Source of the DNA: Actinomycetes bacterium
GTDB taxonomy: Bacteria; Actinomycetota; Acidimicrobiia; Acidimicrobiales; JAJYPT01
Assembly: GCA_021795135.1 (NCBI GenBank)
Contig: JAJYPT010000003.1
Span: 1 to 32,054 of the forward strand
DNA length: 32,054 nt
Reading direction: 5' to 3'
Shown here: in pieces, positions 15,842 to 24,094 of the stretch
Position numbering within the stretch: the stretch's first letter is position 1
Layout: each line of letters starts with the position of its first letter
Made by a program: the position numbers and the translations under genes
Notes under the pieces: generated by a model
Told to the model about the DNA's origin: nothing
Database searches by the model: none
Seen by the model: only the letters and a program-made list of their open reading frames with translations

Positions 15842-15878
15842 TTGCACAAGGATAGCTAGCTATCCTTGTGCAATTTTT
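15842..15878 (+). terminator. Strong rho-independent terminator
   Basis: A perfect 32-nt palindrome (TTGCACAAGGATAGCT and its complement, 15842-15873) is followed by five T. It reads as a terminator on the + strand, ending the structured RNA 48 nt before the next ATG. Placed between an RNA element and a coding start, it could also work as an attenuator. Confidence 0.85.
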
Positions 15879-15927
15879 ATGTCTAATCTAGGGCTGAACT
15901 ATTTTTAAATACTAGACTTTGTGCTAA

Positions 15928-16677
15928 ATGCAAACACAGATAAAAAGTAACGATTATCTTCTTCCAGGATGTATATTTTTCCCTCCTAAAAATGCAAGTA
16001 TGCCTTTGGTTCATGTTTTGATTCTTTGTCATGATTTTCCTGTTTTCAAAGAAGAGACCAATCTTTTTTCAAAGACCTATTGTGAACTTGCAGACAGAAT
16101 TTCTCAAGAAGTTGGCTGGACGGTACTTTATTTTAATTTCTCAGGAATTGGAGATGCTCCAGGTTCATTTTCTCTATCTCAATGGCTAAATGATTTGAAA
16201 TCAGCTGTAGATTTTGTATATGAGATGGATAAAATCAACGGGGTTTGGCTAGCAGGCTTTGGTGTGGGTGGCGGACTAGCTCTATGTGCAGCAGCTGAAG
16301 ATGCTCGTATCAAAGGAGTAGCTTCTTTTGGTGCCTGGTCAGATTTCAATGAATGGTCTAATCCAGAGCTGATTGTGGATTTAGCCAAACGAGTTGGAGC
16401 AATAAAACCAAAGCATCAAGTGGATTTAGATAAATGGCGCAATGAGTTTAAATCAATAAAGCCAATTGCTGGAATTGGAAAAGTCCCTCCTCGTTCTTTA
16501 TTGATTGTACATGGATCTGAAGACGAAGTAGCCCCAGCTGTAGAAGCTAGAGCCTTATCTAACGCTGCTGAAGAACAAGTAGAACTTAGAGTTATACCAG
16601 GTGCCAAACACCGTATAAGAGACGATCCTCGAGCTATTGCTATTCTTTTGGGGTGGCTGGACCGTCAATTCGTTTAG
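15928..16677 (+). CDS. Alpha/beta hydrolase-fold protein lacking the nucleophile serine
   Basis: A 249-residue alpha/beta hydrolase-fold protein. The strand-elbow region reads VWLAGFGVGGGLALCAA: the GxSxG nucleophile position is glycine (G112). The acid and base positions remain, at D199 (VHGSEDEVAP) and H228 (IPGAKHRI). It is therefore either a non-hydrolytic member that binds a ligand or partner, or uses another residue. The ATG at 15928 follows a strong terminator and a structured RNA element, so expression may depend on read-through or on a short promoter between 15880 and 15928. Its 3' end overlaps the convergent thiE gene by 38 nt. No signal peptide. Function unknown. Confidence 0.85.
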   Translation: MQTQIKSNDYLLPGCIFFPPKNASMPLVHVLILCHDFPVFKEETNLFSKTYCELADRISQEVGWTVLYFNFSGIGDAPGSFSLSQWLNDLKSAVDFVYEMDKINGVWLAGFGVGGGLALCAAAEDARIKGVASFGAWSDFNEWSNPELIVDLAKRVGAIKPKHQVDLDKWRNEFKSIKPIAGIGKVPPRSLLIVHGSEDEVAPAVEARALSNAAEEQVELRVIPGAKHRIRDDPRAIAILLGWLDRQFV

Positions 16678-17302
16678 CTTGCAATTGGGTATCAATTTCT
16701 TTTCTTATTTGTTTGGATGCTTCAAATGGATTTTCTGACTCTGTTATCCAGCGCACCACTACAAATCCTTTTGCTCCTAGTGATACTAAATTTCTAATTT
16801 TTTTGGGTTGGACTGCACCTGTAACAAAAAAAGGAACTTTTGAAATTTGACTAGCTTGTTTTAAATATTCTACCCCGGTTCCGGCTCTACCTGGTTTGGT
16901 GGGAGTAGGTTCTAGGGGGCCCACAGATATATAGTCAGTTTGTTGGTATAAAGAAGCTCTTAGTTCTTTCTCGCTGTGAGTAGATAATCCTATAATCGCC
17001 TCAGGGCCAAGTATTTTTCTTGCCAAGCTTACAGGAACATCGTCTTGACCAAGATGTACTCCGTCTGCTTTTACCTCTAAGGCAATATCTGGACGATCAT
17101 TGAGTATAAAAGGAACTCCAAATTCATTACAAATCTCGATCGCTTTATGAGAATATTTTATTATTTGTTTAGCATCTGCTGTTTTATCTCTAAGCTGTAC
17201 TATATCTACTCCGCCTTTTATGCAATTAGATAAAAATTGTTCAAAATCAGGCCTAATAGGAGTACATAGATATAAATAGCGATTTTCTAAGTTCACTGAC
17301 AA
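16640..17302 (-). CDS. thiE: Thiamine-phosphate synthase ThiE
   Basis: A 220-residue TIM-barrel enzyme that joins the hydroxymethylpyrimidine diphosphate and thiazole phosphate halves to make thiamine phosphate. Signatures in order are VDIVQLRDK, PFILNDRPDIALEVKADGVHLGQDD, IIGLSTHS, DYISVGPLEPTPTKPGRAGTG (phosphate binding) and PFFVTGAV. The start is TTG 17302, four nt after the previous stop, with AAAGG about 9 nt upstream; an in-frame GTG at 17296 is an alternative. It is the third gene of a - strand run aceE, HhH-GPD, thiE. Its placement downstream of a thiamine-diphosphate-dependent E1 is functionally sensible. The C-terminus overlaps the convergent hydrolase-fold gene. Confidence 0.95.
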   Translation of the reverse strand: MSVNLENRYLYLCTPIRPDFEQFLSNCIKGGVDIVQLRDKTADAKQIIKYSHKAIEICNEFGVPFILNDRPDIALEVKADGVHLGQDDVPVSLARKILGPEAIIGLSTHSEKELRASLYQQTDYISVGPLEPTPTKPGRAGTGVEYLKQASQISKVPFFVTGAVQPKKIRNLVSLGAKGFVVVRWITESENPFEASKQIRKEIDTQLQAKRIDGPATPKE

Positions 17303-17306
17303 GTTT

Positions 17307-17906
17307 TTAGCCTTTAGATAGCTTTTTTTGTTCTGCTTTTAAATCTTTTTTATATTGGCGGACTTTTTGTAATGACTCCAAATCAACTATGTCAGCAATG
17401 GATAGATAAACATTTGGTTGACCAAAAGGAGAACTTACTTCTTGCCATCTTGGAGGACGAATTCCAAATTGTTTACCTAACAAAGCAATGAAAATTTTAG
17501 CCTTTTGTTTCCCAAATCCAGGAAGAGCTTCAATGCGTTGTAAAAGTTCTTCTGCATCTTTAGCTCCTAGCCATACTTGGTCGGCTTTAGAGTTATATTG
17601 ATCAGTAATAATTTTACAAAGCTGTTGAACTCTTTTTGCCATAGCTGAAGGGAATCTATGCAAAGAAGGAGTTTGGCAGAAATAAGAGTCTAGTTTTGCA
17701 GGATCCAAATTTGCTATATAACCAGGATCCAAACTCCCTGCCCTTTGTTGTAGCACTAAAGGACCCCTAAATGCTTTTTCCAGCATAATTTGTTGATCTA
17801 GAACCATTCCTATCAATAAAGCTAATGGGTCTTGGGCAAGTAATTGGTCAGCATTTGGCTCTCCTGCTAAGGCGAGAGATTTTGGATGAGTACTAGAGCT
17901 ATTCAT
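17307..17906 (-). CDS. HhH-GPD-type DNA repair-like protein, actinobacterial type
   Basis: A 199-residue helix-hairpin-helix protein. IEALPGFGKQKAKIFIALLGKQFG is the HhH DNA-binding hairpin of the HhH-GPD glycosylase superfamily. LLIGMVLDQQIMLEKAFRGP resembles the early QQ/Q-rich helix of AlkA and MutY relatives. The Asp that usually follows the hairpin and cleaves the glycosidic bond is not seen at the expected place (GIRPPRWQEVSSPFG), and there is no C-terminal Fe-S cysteine cluster. It could be a DNA-binding relative or a glycosylase with shifted chemistry. The ATG lies directly after the aceE stop (no gap), so the two genes are coupled. I recall this small family as common in actinobacteria, next to varied genes. 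Confidence 0.82.
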   Translation of the reverse strand: MNSSSTHPKSLALAGEPNADQLLAQDPLALLIGMVLDQQIMLEKAFRGPLVLQQRAGSLDPGYIANLDPAKLDSYFCQTPSLHRFPSAMAKRVQQLCKIITDQYNSKADQVWLGAKDAEELLQRIEALPGFGKQKAKIFIALLGKQFGIRPPRWQEVSSPFGQPNVYLSIADIVDLESLQKVRQYKKDLKAEQKKLSKG

Positions 17907-20621
17907 CTATTGTAAAAAAGCAGGATTAACTGAGTCAGTGGCTAGGCCATATTTAGCAATTGCATCTTGTACTTCTTCTGCTTTTGCTTCATTACTATTT
18001 GCAAGGGCAAAAAGAACAGCTACCACAATGTGTTCAGCATCTATTTCAAAATAACGTCTTAGGTTTTTTCTAGTATCAGAACGTCCGAATCCATCAGTTC
18101 CAAGGGATGAGTAATTATTAGGAACCCATCTAGCTATTTGATCAGGTACTGATTTCATAAAGTCGCTTACTGCTATGACTGGTCCTTGTATAGATTCTAA
18201 AGAAGTTTTGACAAAAGGAATTTTTTGTTTAGCAGTTGGATGAAGACGATTCCAACGTTCTGTTTCTAAAGCTTGTTCTCTCAAAGCCTTATAAGAAGTC
18301 ACCGACCAAATTTCTACAGAAGTATCCCATTGCTCAGAAAGCATCTTTTGGGCCTTTACAGCTGCTTTCCAAGTTGATCCAGAAAATAATATGGCACCGT
18401 GACGATTATGAGAAGATGGGGAGGGTGCATCACTAAAGCGATACATTCCTCTAAGTATGCCTTCTTTTACCCTAGTTGCCTCTTTACCTGTTGGAAGAGC
18501 CGGCATGACATAATTTTCATTATATAAAGTTATATAGTAAAAAATATCTTCGGGATTAGGTCCATACATTCGCTTTATTCCTTCATTGACAATGATTGCT
18601 ACTTCGTATGCAAAAGCAGGATCATATGCCATAAGGTTGGGGAAAGTAGAAGCCAATACTAAAGAATGACCGTCGTCATGTTGAAGACCTTCTCCTTCAA
18701 GGGTGGTTCTTCCAGCTGTTGCTCCCAGCAAAAAACCTCTTCCTCTCGCATCTGCAAAAGCCCAAGCAAGATCTCCAACTCTTTGGAATCCAAACATTGA
18801 GTAAAAGATAAAGAAGGGAATCATTGGCTGACCCCAGGTGGCATAAGAGGTGCCAGCAGCGGTAAAGCTTGCTAAAGAGCCAGGTTCTGTAATGCCTTCT
18901 TCTAAGATTTGACCATCTTTTGCTTCTGTATATGAAAGCAAAAGATCGGCATCAACTGGGGTGTAGAGCTGACCTTGGGGAGCGTAAATCTTTATTTCTC
19001 TAAAAAGTGCATCTAAGCCAAAAGTTCTAGCTTCATCTGGAATTATCGGAACTATTCTTTTGCCCACTCCTGGATCTCTAAGTAAGTTTCGCATCAGACG
19101 TGCAAAACCCATTGTTGTAGAAACTGCTTGATTGGCAGATCCTTTTAAAAACTCTTCATAAGTAGAAGGGACTAATTCAGGAAGAGGTTTAGAACGTACT
19201 ACCCTTTTAGGTAAAGAACCACCCAAAGCAGCACGTCGTTCCATTAGGTATTCGTGAGCAGGAGACCCAGGAGGAGGACTATAATAAGGTGGTAATTCTG
19301 CATCTAGGGCTTCTACTGGAATATCTTCTTCTAAATGAAGACGATCTCTTAGGGCAAGCATTTGAGTCTTGGTCATTTTTTTAATTTGATGGGTGGCGTT
19401 TCTAGCTTCGATATCAGGCCCTAGAGTCCATCCCTTTACTGTTTTAGCTAAGATTACAGTAGGAGAACCTTCATGTTCTACTGCTGCTTTATAAGCAGCA
19501 TATAATTTACGATAGTCATGCCCTCCTCGAGGCAATGTTCTAAGCTCATCATCGCTTAGATGTTCTACTAATTTTCTCAATCTAGGATCAGGACCAAAGA
19601 AGTGTTCTCGTATATAGGCTCCACTTTCTACGGTATATTTTTGGAATTCCCCATCTAAGGTATTATTTAGCCTATTTACTAACACTCCATCAACATCTCG
19701 AGCAAGCAATTCATCCCATTTGGTGCCCCAAATAACTTTTATAACATTCCATCCAGCGCCTCTAAAAATAGCTTCTAGTTCTTGAACTATTTTCCCATTG
19801 CCCCTAACAGGGCCATCTAATCTTTGAAGGTTGCAATTGACTACGAAAATAAGGTTGTCAAGGCCTTCACGAGCAGCCAAGGAAAGAGCTCCAAGAGATT
19901 CAGGTTCGTCAGTTTCTCCATCTCCTAGAAAACACCAAACTTTGGATTTGGAGGTGTCTGCAATTTGGCGATGTAATAAATAGCGGTTAAAACGAGCTTG
20001 ATAAATAGCATTTATAGGGCCAATACCCATCGATACGGTGGGAAATTCCCAAAAATCGGGCATTAAGCGAGGATGGGGGTAAGAAGAAAGACCCTCTCCT
20101 CCTAATTCCATTCGGAAATTATCTAGCTGGGCTTCATTTAATCTACCCTCTAAATAAGCTCTTGCATAAATACCAGGAGCTGCATGGCCTTGAAAAAATA
20201 CTTGATCTCCAGCTTGACCATCATTTTTTCCTCTGAAAAAATGATTAAATCCAACTTCGTATAAAGAAGCCGAACTGGCATAAGTAGCGAGGTGACCTCC
20301 TATGCCGTCGGAACGGGCATTTGCACGAGTAACCATTACTGCTGCATTCCAGCGGATATATGCTCGTATTTTTCTTTCCATATCTTCATCTCCTGGGAAC
20401 CAAGGTTCTTGTTCAGTGGGGATGGTATTTATATAAGGAGAAGAAATAGTGCCTGGAAAGCCCACTTGGCTTTCTCTGGCACGTTCTAGGAGCTTCATCA
20501 GTAAAAAACGAGCGCGATTGCGCCCTTTGATGTCAACTATTGCATCAAAAGAATCTAACCACTCGGTTGTTTCTTGTTTGTCTATGTCTGGTATCTGATG
20601 GGAAAAACCGTCAAAAATCAC
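17907..20621 (-). CDS. aceE: Pyruvate dehydrogenase E1 component, homodimeric type
   Basis: A 904-residue thiamine-diphosphate enzyme that decarboxylates pyruvate and acetylates the lipoyl arm of E2. The ThDP/Mg motif begins GDGETDEPES (about 233) and continues to VNCNLQRLDGPVRGNGKI. N-terminal hallmarks are NAAVMVTRAN...GIGGHLATYASSASLYEVGFNHFF, GDQVFFQGHAAPGIYARA and SSYPHPRLMPDFWEFPTVSMG. C-terminal ones are EGLQHDDGHSLVLA and DGFGRSDTRKNLRRYFE. This alpha-fused E1 is found in actinobacteria and proteobacteria. It starts with GTG at 20621, divergent from rnhA; lpd and the E2 gene follow rnhA on the other strand. It is the first gene of aceE, HhH-GPD, thiE. Length is normal. Confidence 0.97.
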   Translation of the reverse strand: MIFDGFSHQIPDIDKQETTEWLDSFDAIVDIKGRNRARFLLMKLLERARESQVGFPGTISSPYINTIPTEQEPWFPGDEDMERKIRAYIRWNAAVMVTRANARSDGIGGHLATYASSASLYEVGFNHFFRGKNDGQAGDQVFFQGHAAPGIYARAYLEGRLNEAQLDNFRMELGGEGLSSYPHPRLMPDFWEFPTVSMGIGPINAIYQARFNRYLLHRQIADTSKSKVWCFLGDGETDEPESLGALSLAAREGLDNLIFVVNCNLQRLDGPVRGNGKIVQELEAIFRGAGWNVIKVIWGTKWDELLARDVDGVLVNRLNNTLDGEFQKYTVESGAYIREHFFGPDPRLRKLVEHLSDDELRTLPRGGHDYRKLYAAYKAAVEHEGSPTVILAKTVKGWTLGPDIEARNATHQIKKMTKTQMLALRDRLHLEEDIPVEALDAELPPYYSPPPGSPAHEYLMERRAALGGSLPKRVVRSKPLPELVPSTYEEFLKGSANQAVSTTMGFARLMRNLLRDPGVGKRIVPIIPDEARTFGLDALFREIKIYAPQGQLYTPVDADLLLSYTEAKDGQILEEGITEPGSLASFTAAGTSYATWGQPMIPFFIFYSMFGFQRVGDLAWAFADARGRGFLLGATAGRTTLEGEGLQHDDGHSLVLASTFPNLMAYDPAFAYEVAIIVNEGIKRMYGPNPEDIFYYITLYNENYVMPALPTGKEATRVKEGILRGMYRFSDAPSPSSHNRHGAILFSGSTWKAAVKAQKMLSEQWDTSVEIWSVTSYKALREQALETERWNRLHPTAKQKIPFVKTSLESIQGPVIAVSDFMKSVPDQIARWVPNNYSSLGTDGFGRSDTRKNLRRYFEIDAEHIVVAVLFALANSNEAKAEEVQDAIAKYGLATDSVNPAFLQ

Positions 20622-20758
20622 GTTTACGCTCGCAGTACTTGGGCTTAGTGAATGTCATTTACTATAAAAGCCTATGTTATCAACTTTGGTCAATTTGTTT
20701 GTTGTATCTAAAAACAAAACATTTAATTTGATTTTATCTTTTATTATTGTAAAAAACT

Positions 20759-20774
20759 AGGAGATGATTTTTTG
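20759..20774 (+). promoter_or_regulatory. Ribosome binding site deciding the rnhA TTG start
   Basis: AGGAG at 20759-20763 lies 8 nt before TTG 20772-20774. The ATG at 20764 next to it is out of frame, so the TTG is the real start. Confidence 0.7.
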
Positions 20775-21239
20775 CAACAAAAACAATTGAAAGTTTTTAC
20801 CGACGGAGCATGTCTTGGTAATCCAGGACCGGGGGGATGGGCCTTTGCAGTCGTTCAAGGACCATGGGAGGGTGGATGCGAAGCCAATACTACGAATCAA
20901 AGGATGGAGATTACAGCAGTTTTACAAGCAATTAAAAGTATTAGTGTCCCTTTGGAGATTATAAGTGATTCTGCTTATGTCGTAAATTGTTTTCGTCAAA
21001 ATTGGTGGCGTAATTGGATTAATCGTTCTTGGCGTAACAGTGCTGGCAAACCAGTAGCTAATAGAGATTTATGGGAACCTTTGGTCAAGTTATTTTTAGA
21101 ACGTGGACAAGACCAGGTGAGTTTTAGTTGGGTAAAAGGACACTCAGGAAATCCAGGTAATGATTTTGTTGATCTAATAGCGAGTCGCTGTGCTGCTACA
21201 CAAAGTCAAGAAAGAGGAGATATTTCACCTTTAGTTTAG
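20772..21239 (+). CDS. rnhA: Ribonuclease HI
   Basis: A 155-residue RNase HI, which degrades the RNA strand of RNA-DNA hybrids. Catalytic residues sit at near-canonical positions: D11 (VFTDGACLGNPGPGGWA), E46 (TTNQRMEITAVLQAI), D66 (IISDSAYVVN), H124 (VKGHSGNPG) and D134 (NDFVDLIA). The basic Trp/Arg-rich segment NWWRNWINRSWRN is the substrate-handling region. The start is TTG 20772. It is divergent from aceE, sharing a 150-nt promoter region, and is followed after 54 nt by lpd. A hairpin in that gap may end its transcript or control lpd. Confidence 0.95.
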   Translation: MQQKQLKVFTDGACLGNPGPGGWAFAVVQGPWEGGCEANTTNQRMEITAVLQAIKSISVPLEIISDSAYVVNCFRQNWWRNWINRSWRNSAGKPVANRDLWEPLVKLFLERGQDQVSFSWVKGHSGNPGNDFVDLIASRCAATQSQERGDISPLV

Positions 21240-21256
21240 GTTAATTTGGCAAAAAA

Positions 21257-21294
21257 CTTTTTAGTAAGGCTTTTGTCGCCTATTCTCTAAAAAG
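21257..21294 (+). repeat. Inverted repeat overlapping the lpd start codon
   Basis: CTTTTTAG (21257-21264) and CTAAAAAG (21287-21294) are perfectly complementary, with a nested AGGC/GCCT stem (21267-21270 with 21278-21281). The last base of the 3' arm is the G of the GTG start of lpd. It may hinder initiation or form part of a weak terminator for rnhA. Confidence 0.5.
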
Positions 21295-22712
21295 TGACTA
21301 CAAGTTCAAAAACATTCGACGTAGTAATATTGGGAGGCGGTCCTGCAGGTTATGGAGCTGCTCTTTATGGAGCTTCTGCAGGATTGTCCATTGCTTTGGT
21401 AGAAGCTAGCAAAGTAGGAGGAACCTGTTTACATAAAGGATGCGTTCCTGCTAAAGAATTTTTAGAAACAGCTGCGATCTATCGAAGCGTTTCTAATGCG
21501 AAAACTTTTGGAATAGAAACATCTAAGCCAAAAATTGATTTTTCTATTAGCCAAGCCCGCAAGCAAAAAGTCGTAGACCAGCTCTGGAAGGGTTTGACTG
21601 GTCTTTTACGAAAACGTAAAGTGACTATTATCCAAGGTCGGGGATATCTCAAAAATTCTAATACTGTAGAAGTTGAAGGATATGGGCAACTGGAGGGAAA
21701 TTACATTATCCTTGCAACAGGTTCAGATGTTCGTACTTTGGATGGTTTTGAAGTAGATGGTCGTTTTGTCATGACCTCTGATGAAGTTCTATCTTTGGAG
21801 ACTCTTCCTAGCTCAGTAGCTGTTATTGGAGGAGGTGCTATTGGGTGTGAATTTGCTTCTATGATGTCAGATTTAGGTGTAAAGGTAACAATTTTGGAAG
21901 CTTTGCCTCAATTGTTGACAGGGGTAGATGCAGATGTTGCCCAAGTTCTAGATAGATCATTTAAAAAACGTGGAATTGAAGTAAAAACAGGAGTTCGCAT
22001 ACAAGGACATATCCCTGGTGCTAGTACTACTAAGATAAGTTTTTCTTCTAATGAGACAGATGGTGAAAAACTACATACTTTAGAAGTAGATACCATAATT
22101 GTTTCAGTTGGAAGAAAGCCAAATTCTGAAAAAATAGCTAGCGATCAAATAGGTCTCGAAATAGATGATCGAGGGTTTGTAGTTGTTGATAACAAAATGA
22201 GAACTAATCTAGAAAATGTGTATGCCATAGGAGATTTGGTTCCAACTGCCCAACTAGCCCATGTTGGATTTGCAGAAGCTATTGTGGCGATAAAAGAAAT
22301 TCTAAAAGAAGACCCTTTGCCAGTAAATTATTCTGCTGTGCCTTGGTGTATCTATTCTCATCCCGAAGTTGCTTTTGTTGGATTGTCTGAGGATCAAGCT
22401 CGTAATCTTGGTCATGATATTTTGGTTTCCAAACATCGTTTTGCGGGCAACAGTAGAGCACTTATAATTGGAGAATCTGAAGGTTTAGTAAAAGTAATAA
22501 GCGAAAGAAATTATGATGGTAGCGCGGGAAAGATTTTAGGGGTTCACTTAGTGGGCCCTTGGGCAACAGAACTTTTAGGACAAGGATATTTGGCTGTAAA
22601 TTGGGAAGCTACTCCTGAAGAAGTATCTAACTTTATACAGCCTCACCCTACACTTTCTGAAGCTTTTGGAGAAACAGTTATGTCACTTACCGGAAGAGGA
22701 CTACACGGATAA
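21294..22712 (+). CDS. lpdA: Dihydrolipoyl dehydrogenase (E3)
   Basis: A 472-residue flavoprotein that reoxidises the dihydrolipoyl arm and passes electrons to NAD. It has the FAD-binding motif VVILGGGPAGYGAA (10-23) and the redox disulfide C45/C50 in GGTCLHKGCVPAKEFLE. The NAD-binding motif is VAVIGGGAIGCEFASMMSDLG, FAD contact is NVYAIGDL, and the active-site His of the dimer partner lies in QPHPTLSEAFGE. The GTG start at 21294 lacks a clear Shine-Dalgarno and is the end of a hairpin, so initiation may be regulated. Its stop overlaps the E2 ATG by one base. Together with aceE and E2 it completes the pyruvate dehydrogenase complex; it could also serve other 2-oxoacid complexes. Confidence 0.96.
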   Translation: MTTSSKTFDVVILGGGPAGYGAALYGASAGLSIALVEASKVGGTCLHKGCVPAKEFLETAAIYRSVSNAKTFGIETSKPKIDFSISQARKQKVVDQLWKGLTGLLRKRKVTIIQGRGYLKNSNTVEVEGYGQLEGNYIILATGSDVRTLDGFEVDGRFVMTSDEVLSLETLPSSVAVIGGGAIGCEFASMMSDLGVKVTILEALPQLLTGVDADVAQVLDRSFKKRGIEVKTGVRIQGHIPGASTTKISFSSNETDGEKLHTLEVDTIIVSVGRKPNSEKIASDQIGLEIDDRGFVVVDNKMRTNLENVYAIGDLVPTAQLAHVGFAEAIVAIKEILKEDPLPVNYSAVPWCIYSHPEVAFVGLSEDQARNLGHDILVSKHRFAGNSRALIIGESEGLVKVISERNYDGSAGKILGVHLVGPWATELLGQGYLAVNWEATPEEVSNFIQPHPTLSEAFGETVMSLTGRGLHG

Positions 22713-24094
22713 TGGCTGAAGTTATAATGCCTCAATTAGGTGAAACAGTCACCGAAGGCACAATTACTAGATGGTTAAAAAAACAAGGCGACCCAATAGC
22801 AGTAGATGAGATACTTTTTGAGGTATCTACGGATAAAGTAGATTCTGAAGTCCCGTCTCCAGCAGGAGGTTTCTTGTCTAACATTTTAGTCAAAGAAGGT
22901 GAGACAGTACCAGTTGGGGCAGTCTTGGCTGTTATCTCTGATGATTTACAAGCATCAGATTCGCCTAAGAGTTCTCCTCCTGAGACTTTTGAACAAAAAT
23001 CTAGCCCAAAGGTTTTAGATTCAGCGAACTCGGTTCCAAAACAGAACGACTCTGTCTCACAACCACAACAACCTCCAGAACCTACTCAGGCATTACCATC
23101 TTCTCCTAAGGTTGAAAAATCTCCTACTAGCAATGCCAGTGCTACAGGTCGTCTTATGTCGCCCTTGGTTCGTCAATTGCTGCAAGAATATGACATAGAT
23201 CCTTCGGAAGTAACTCCAACAGGAGATGGAAATCGTATTACCCGTTCAGATGTTTTATTGTTGGCAGAATCTAAAGCTAAAGGAGGAACTTCTAGACAAA
23301 AAGATGAACCATCTATTGTCAAAGAAGTCAAAACTGTTCCAGAGACTCCTTATCAAAAAGTAGAACCAATACCAATTTCGTCTCATGATGAAATTATTCC
23401 TTTTTCTAATATGCGTCGTCGTACTGCTCAGCATATGGTCCACTCCATAGCTACTTCGGCTCACACTCTTGTAGCGATAGAAGTTGATTTTGAAAATATA
23501 GAGAAGTTACGTAGAAAAAAAGGGGCTCAATTCAAAGCTGAAGAAGGTTTTAGTCTTACCTATCTTGCTTTTATATCTTTAGCTGTTACCCAATGTTTGA
23601 GAGAATTTCCTCATTTGAATTCCTCGGTAAATGCCGATTCTTTAGTAGTGCATAAAGATATCCATCTTGGAATAGCTGTTGATTTAAATTTTGAAGGATT
23701 GATAGTTCCTGTAATACATAATGCAGATGGCAAAAGGGTTAGAGCTTTGGCTAGAGAAATAGTAGATCTAGCCTCCAGAGCTCGAAGTCGACGCTTGGGT
23801 GCAGATGATATAGCTGGGGGAACTTTTACAATTACAAACCCTGGGCCTTTTGGAACCTTTATTACTGTTCCTGTAATCAACCAACCTCAAGTAGCAATTC
23901 TTTCTACTGATGGAATTAAAAGACGTCCAGTAGTTGTACAAGGACCAGACGGAGGAGAAGCCATTGCTATCCATTCTGTTGGCATCTTGGCCTTGTCTTT
24001 TGATCATCGAGCAGTAGATGGAGCTTATGCGTCTGCCTTTTTGGCCCGTTTGAAACAAATAATTGAAACCAAAGATTGGGACCAGGAGATATAG
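22712..24094 (+). CDS. 2-oxoacid dehydrogenase E2, dihydrolipoyl acyltransferase
   Basis: A 460-residue E2 with a single N-terminal lipoyl domain (about 1-75; lipoylated K42 in STDKVDSE). A Pro/Ser-rich flexible linker follows, then a peripheral subunit-binding domain (about 145-182, MSPLVRQLLQEYDIDPSEVTPTG), a second linker, and the C-terminal acyltransferase with the catalytic DHRAVDG (H432, D436). Given aceE across the divergent region and lpd upstream, pyruvate is the likeliest substrate, though succinyl or branched-chain use cannot be excluded from sequence. It overlaps lpd by one base, and its stop directly abuts the LipB-LipA gene, so the lipoylated protein and its lipoylation enzyme are co-translated. 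Confidence 0.94.
   Translation: MAEVIMPQLGETVTEGTITRWLKKQGDPIAVDEILFEVSTDKVDSEVPSPAGGFLSNILVKEGETVPVGAVLAVISDDLQASDSPKSSPPETFEQKSSPKVLDSANSVPKQNDSVSQPQQPPEPTQALPSSPKVEKSPTSNASATGRLMSPLVRQLLQEYDIDPSEVTPTGDGNRITRSDVLLLAESKAKGGTSRQKDEPSIVKEVKTVPETPYQKVEPIPISSHDEIIPFSNMRRRTAQHMVHSIATSAHTLVAIEVDFENIEKLRRKKGAQFKAEEGFSLTYLAFISLAVTQCLREFPHLNSSVNADSLVVHKDIHLGIAVDLNFEGLIVPVIHNADGKRVRALAREIVDLASRARSRRLGADDIAGGTFTITNPGPFGTFITVPVINQPQVAILSTDGIKRRPVVVQGPDGGEAIAIHSVGILALSFDHRAVDGAYASAFLARLKQIIETKDWDQEI

Larger units (their letters stand above)
15672..15880 (+). ncRNA. Structured RNA element with 17-nt Shine-Dalgarno-like tract and intrinsic terminator
   Basis: The 5' part (15672-15688) is complementary to the 3' tail of 16S rRNA over about 17 nt with one G-U pair, far longer than an ordinary Shine-Dalgarno. 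Downstream, compatible helices can be drawn: GGTGTCTGAC/GTCAGGCACC (15719-15728 with 15764-15773), AATTCACAA/TTGTGAATT (15775-15783 with 15817-15825), and TCAAG/CTTGA (15788-15792 with 15803-15807). The loop of the last contains AGTCCCA (15796-15802), complementary to TGGGACT (15707-15713), a possible pseudoknot. A second hairpin, CCTGAC/GTCAGG (15751-15769), competes with the first helix. A perfect terminator ends it. From memory, closely similar sequence recurs in other actinobacteria. It is either a free small RNA or a leader/attenuator of the gene at 15928. Confidence 0.6.

Noticed and set aside
15660..15880. SRP RNA, 6S RNA, tmRNA, RNase P RNA or a standard metabolite riboswitch
   Set aside because: None of the signature motifs I know for these RNAs (for example the SRP tetraloop domain, T-box motif, TPP or FMN cores) is present.
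20622..20771. Clear sigma-70 promoter for aceE
   Set aside because: A TTGACC and a TATAGT occur on the - strand but 21 nt apart, too far for a confident call.
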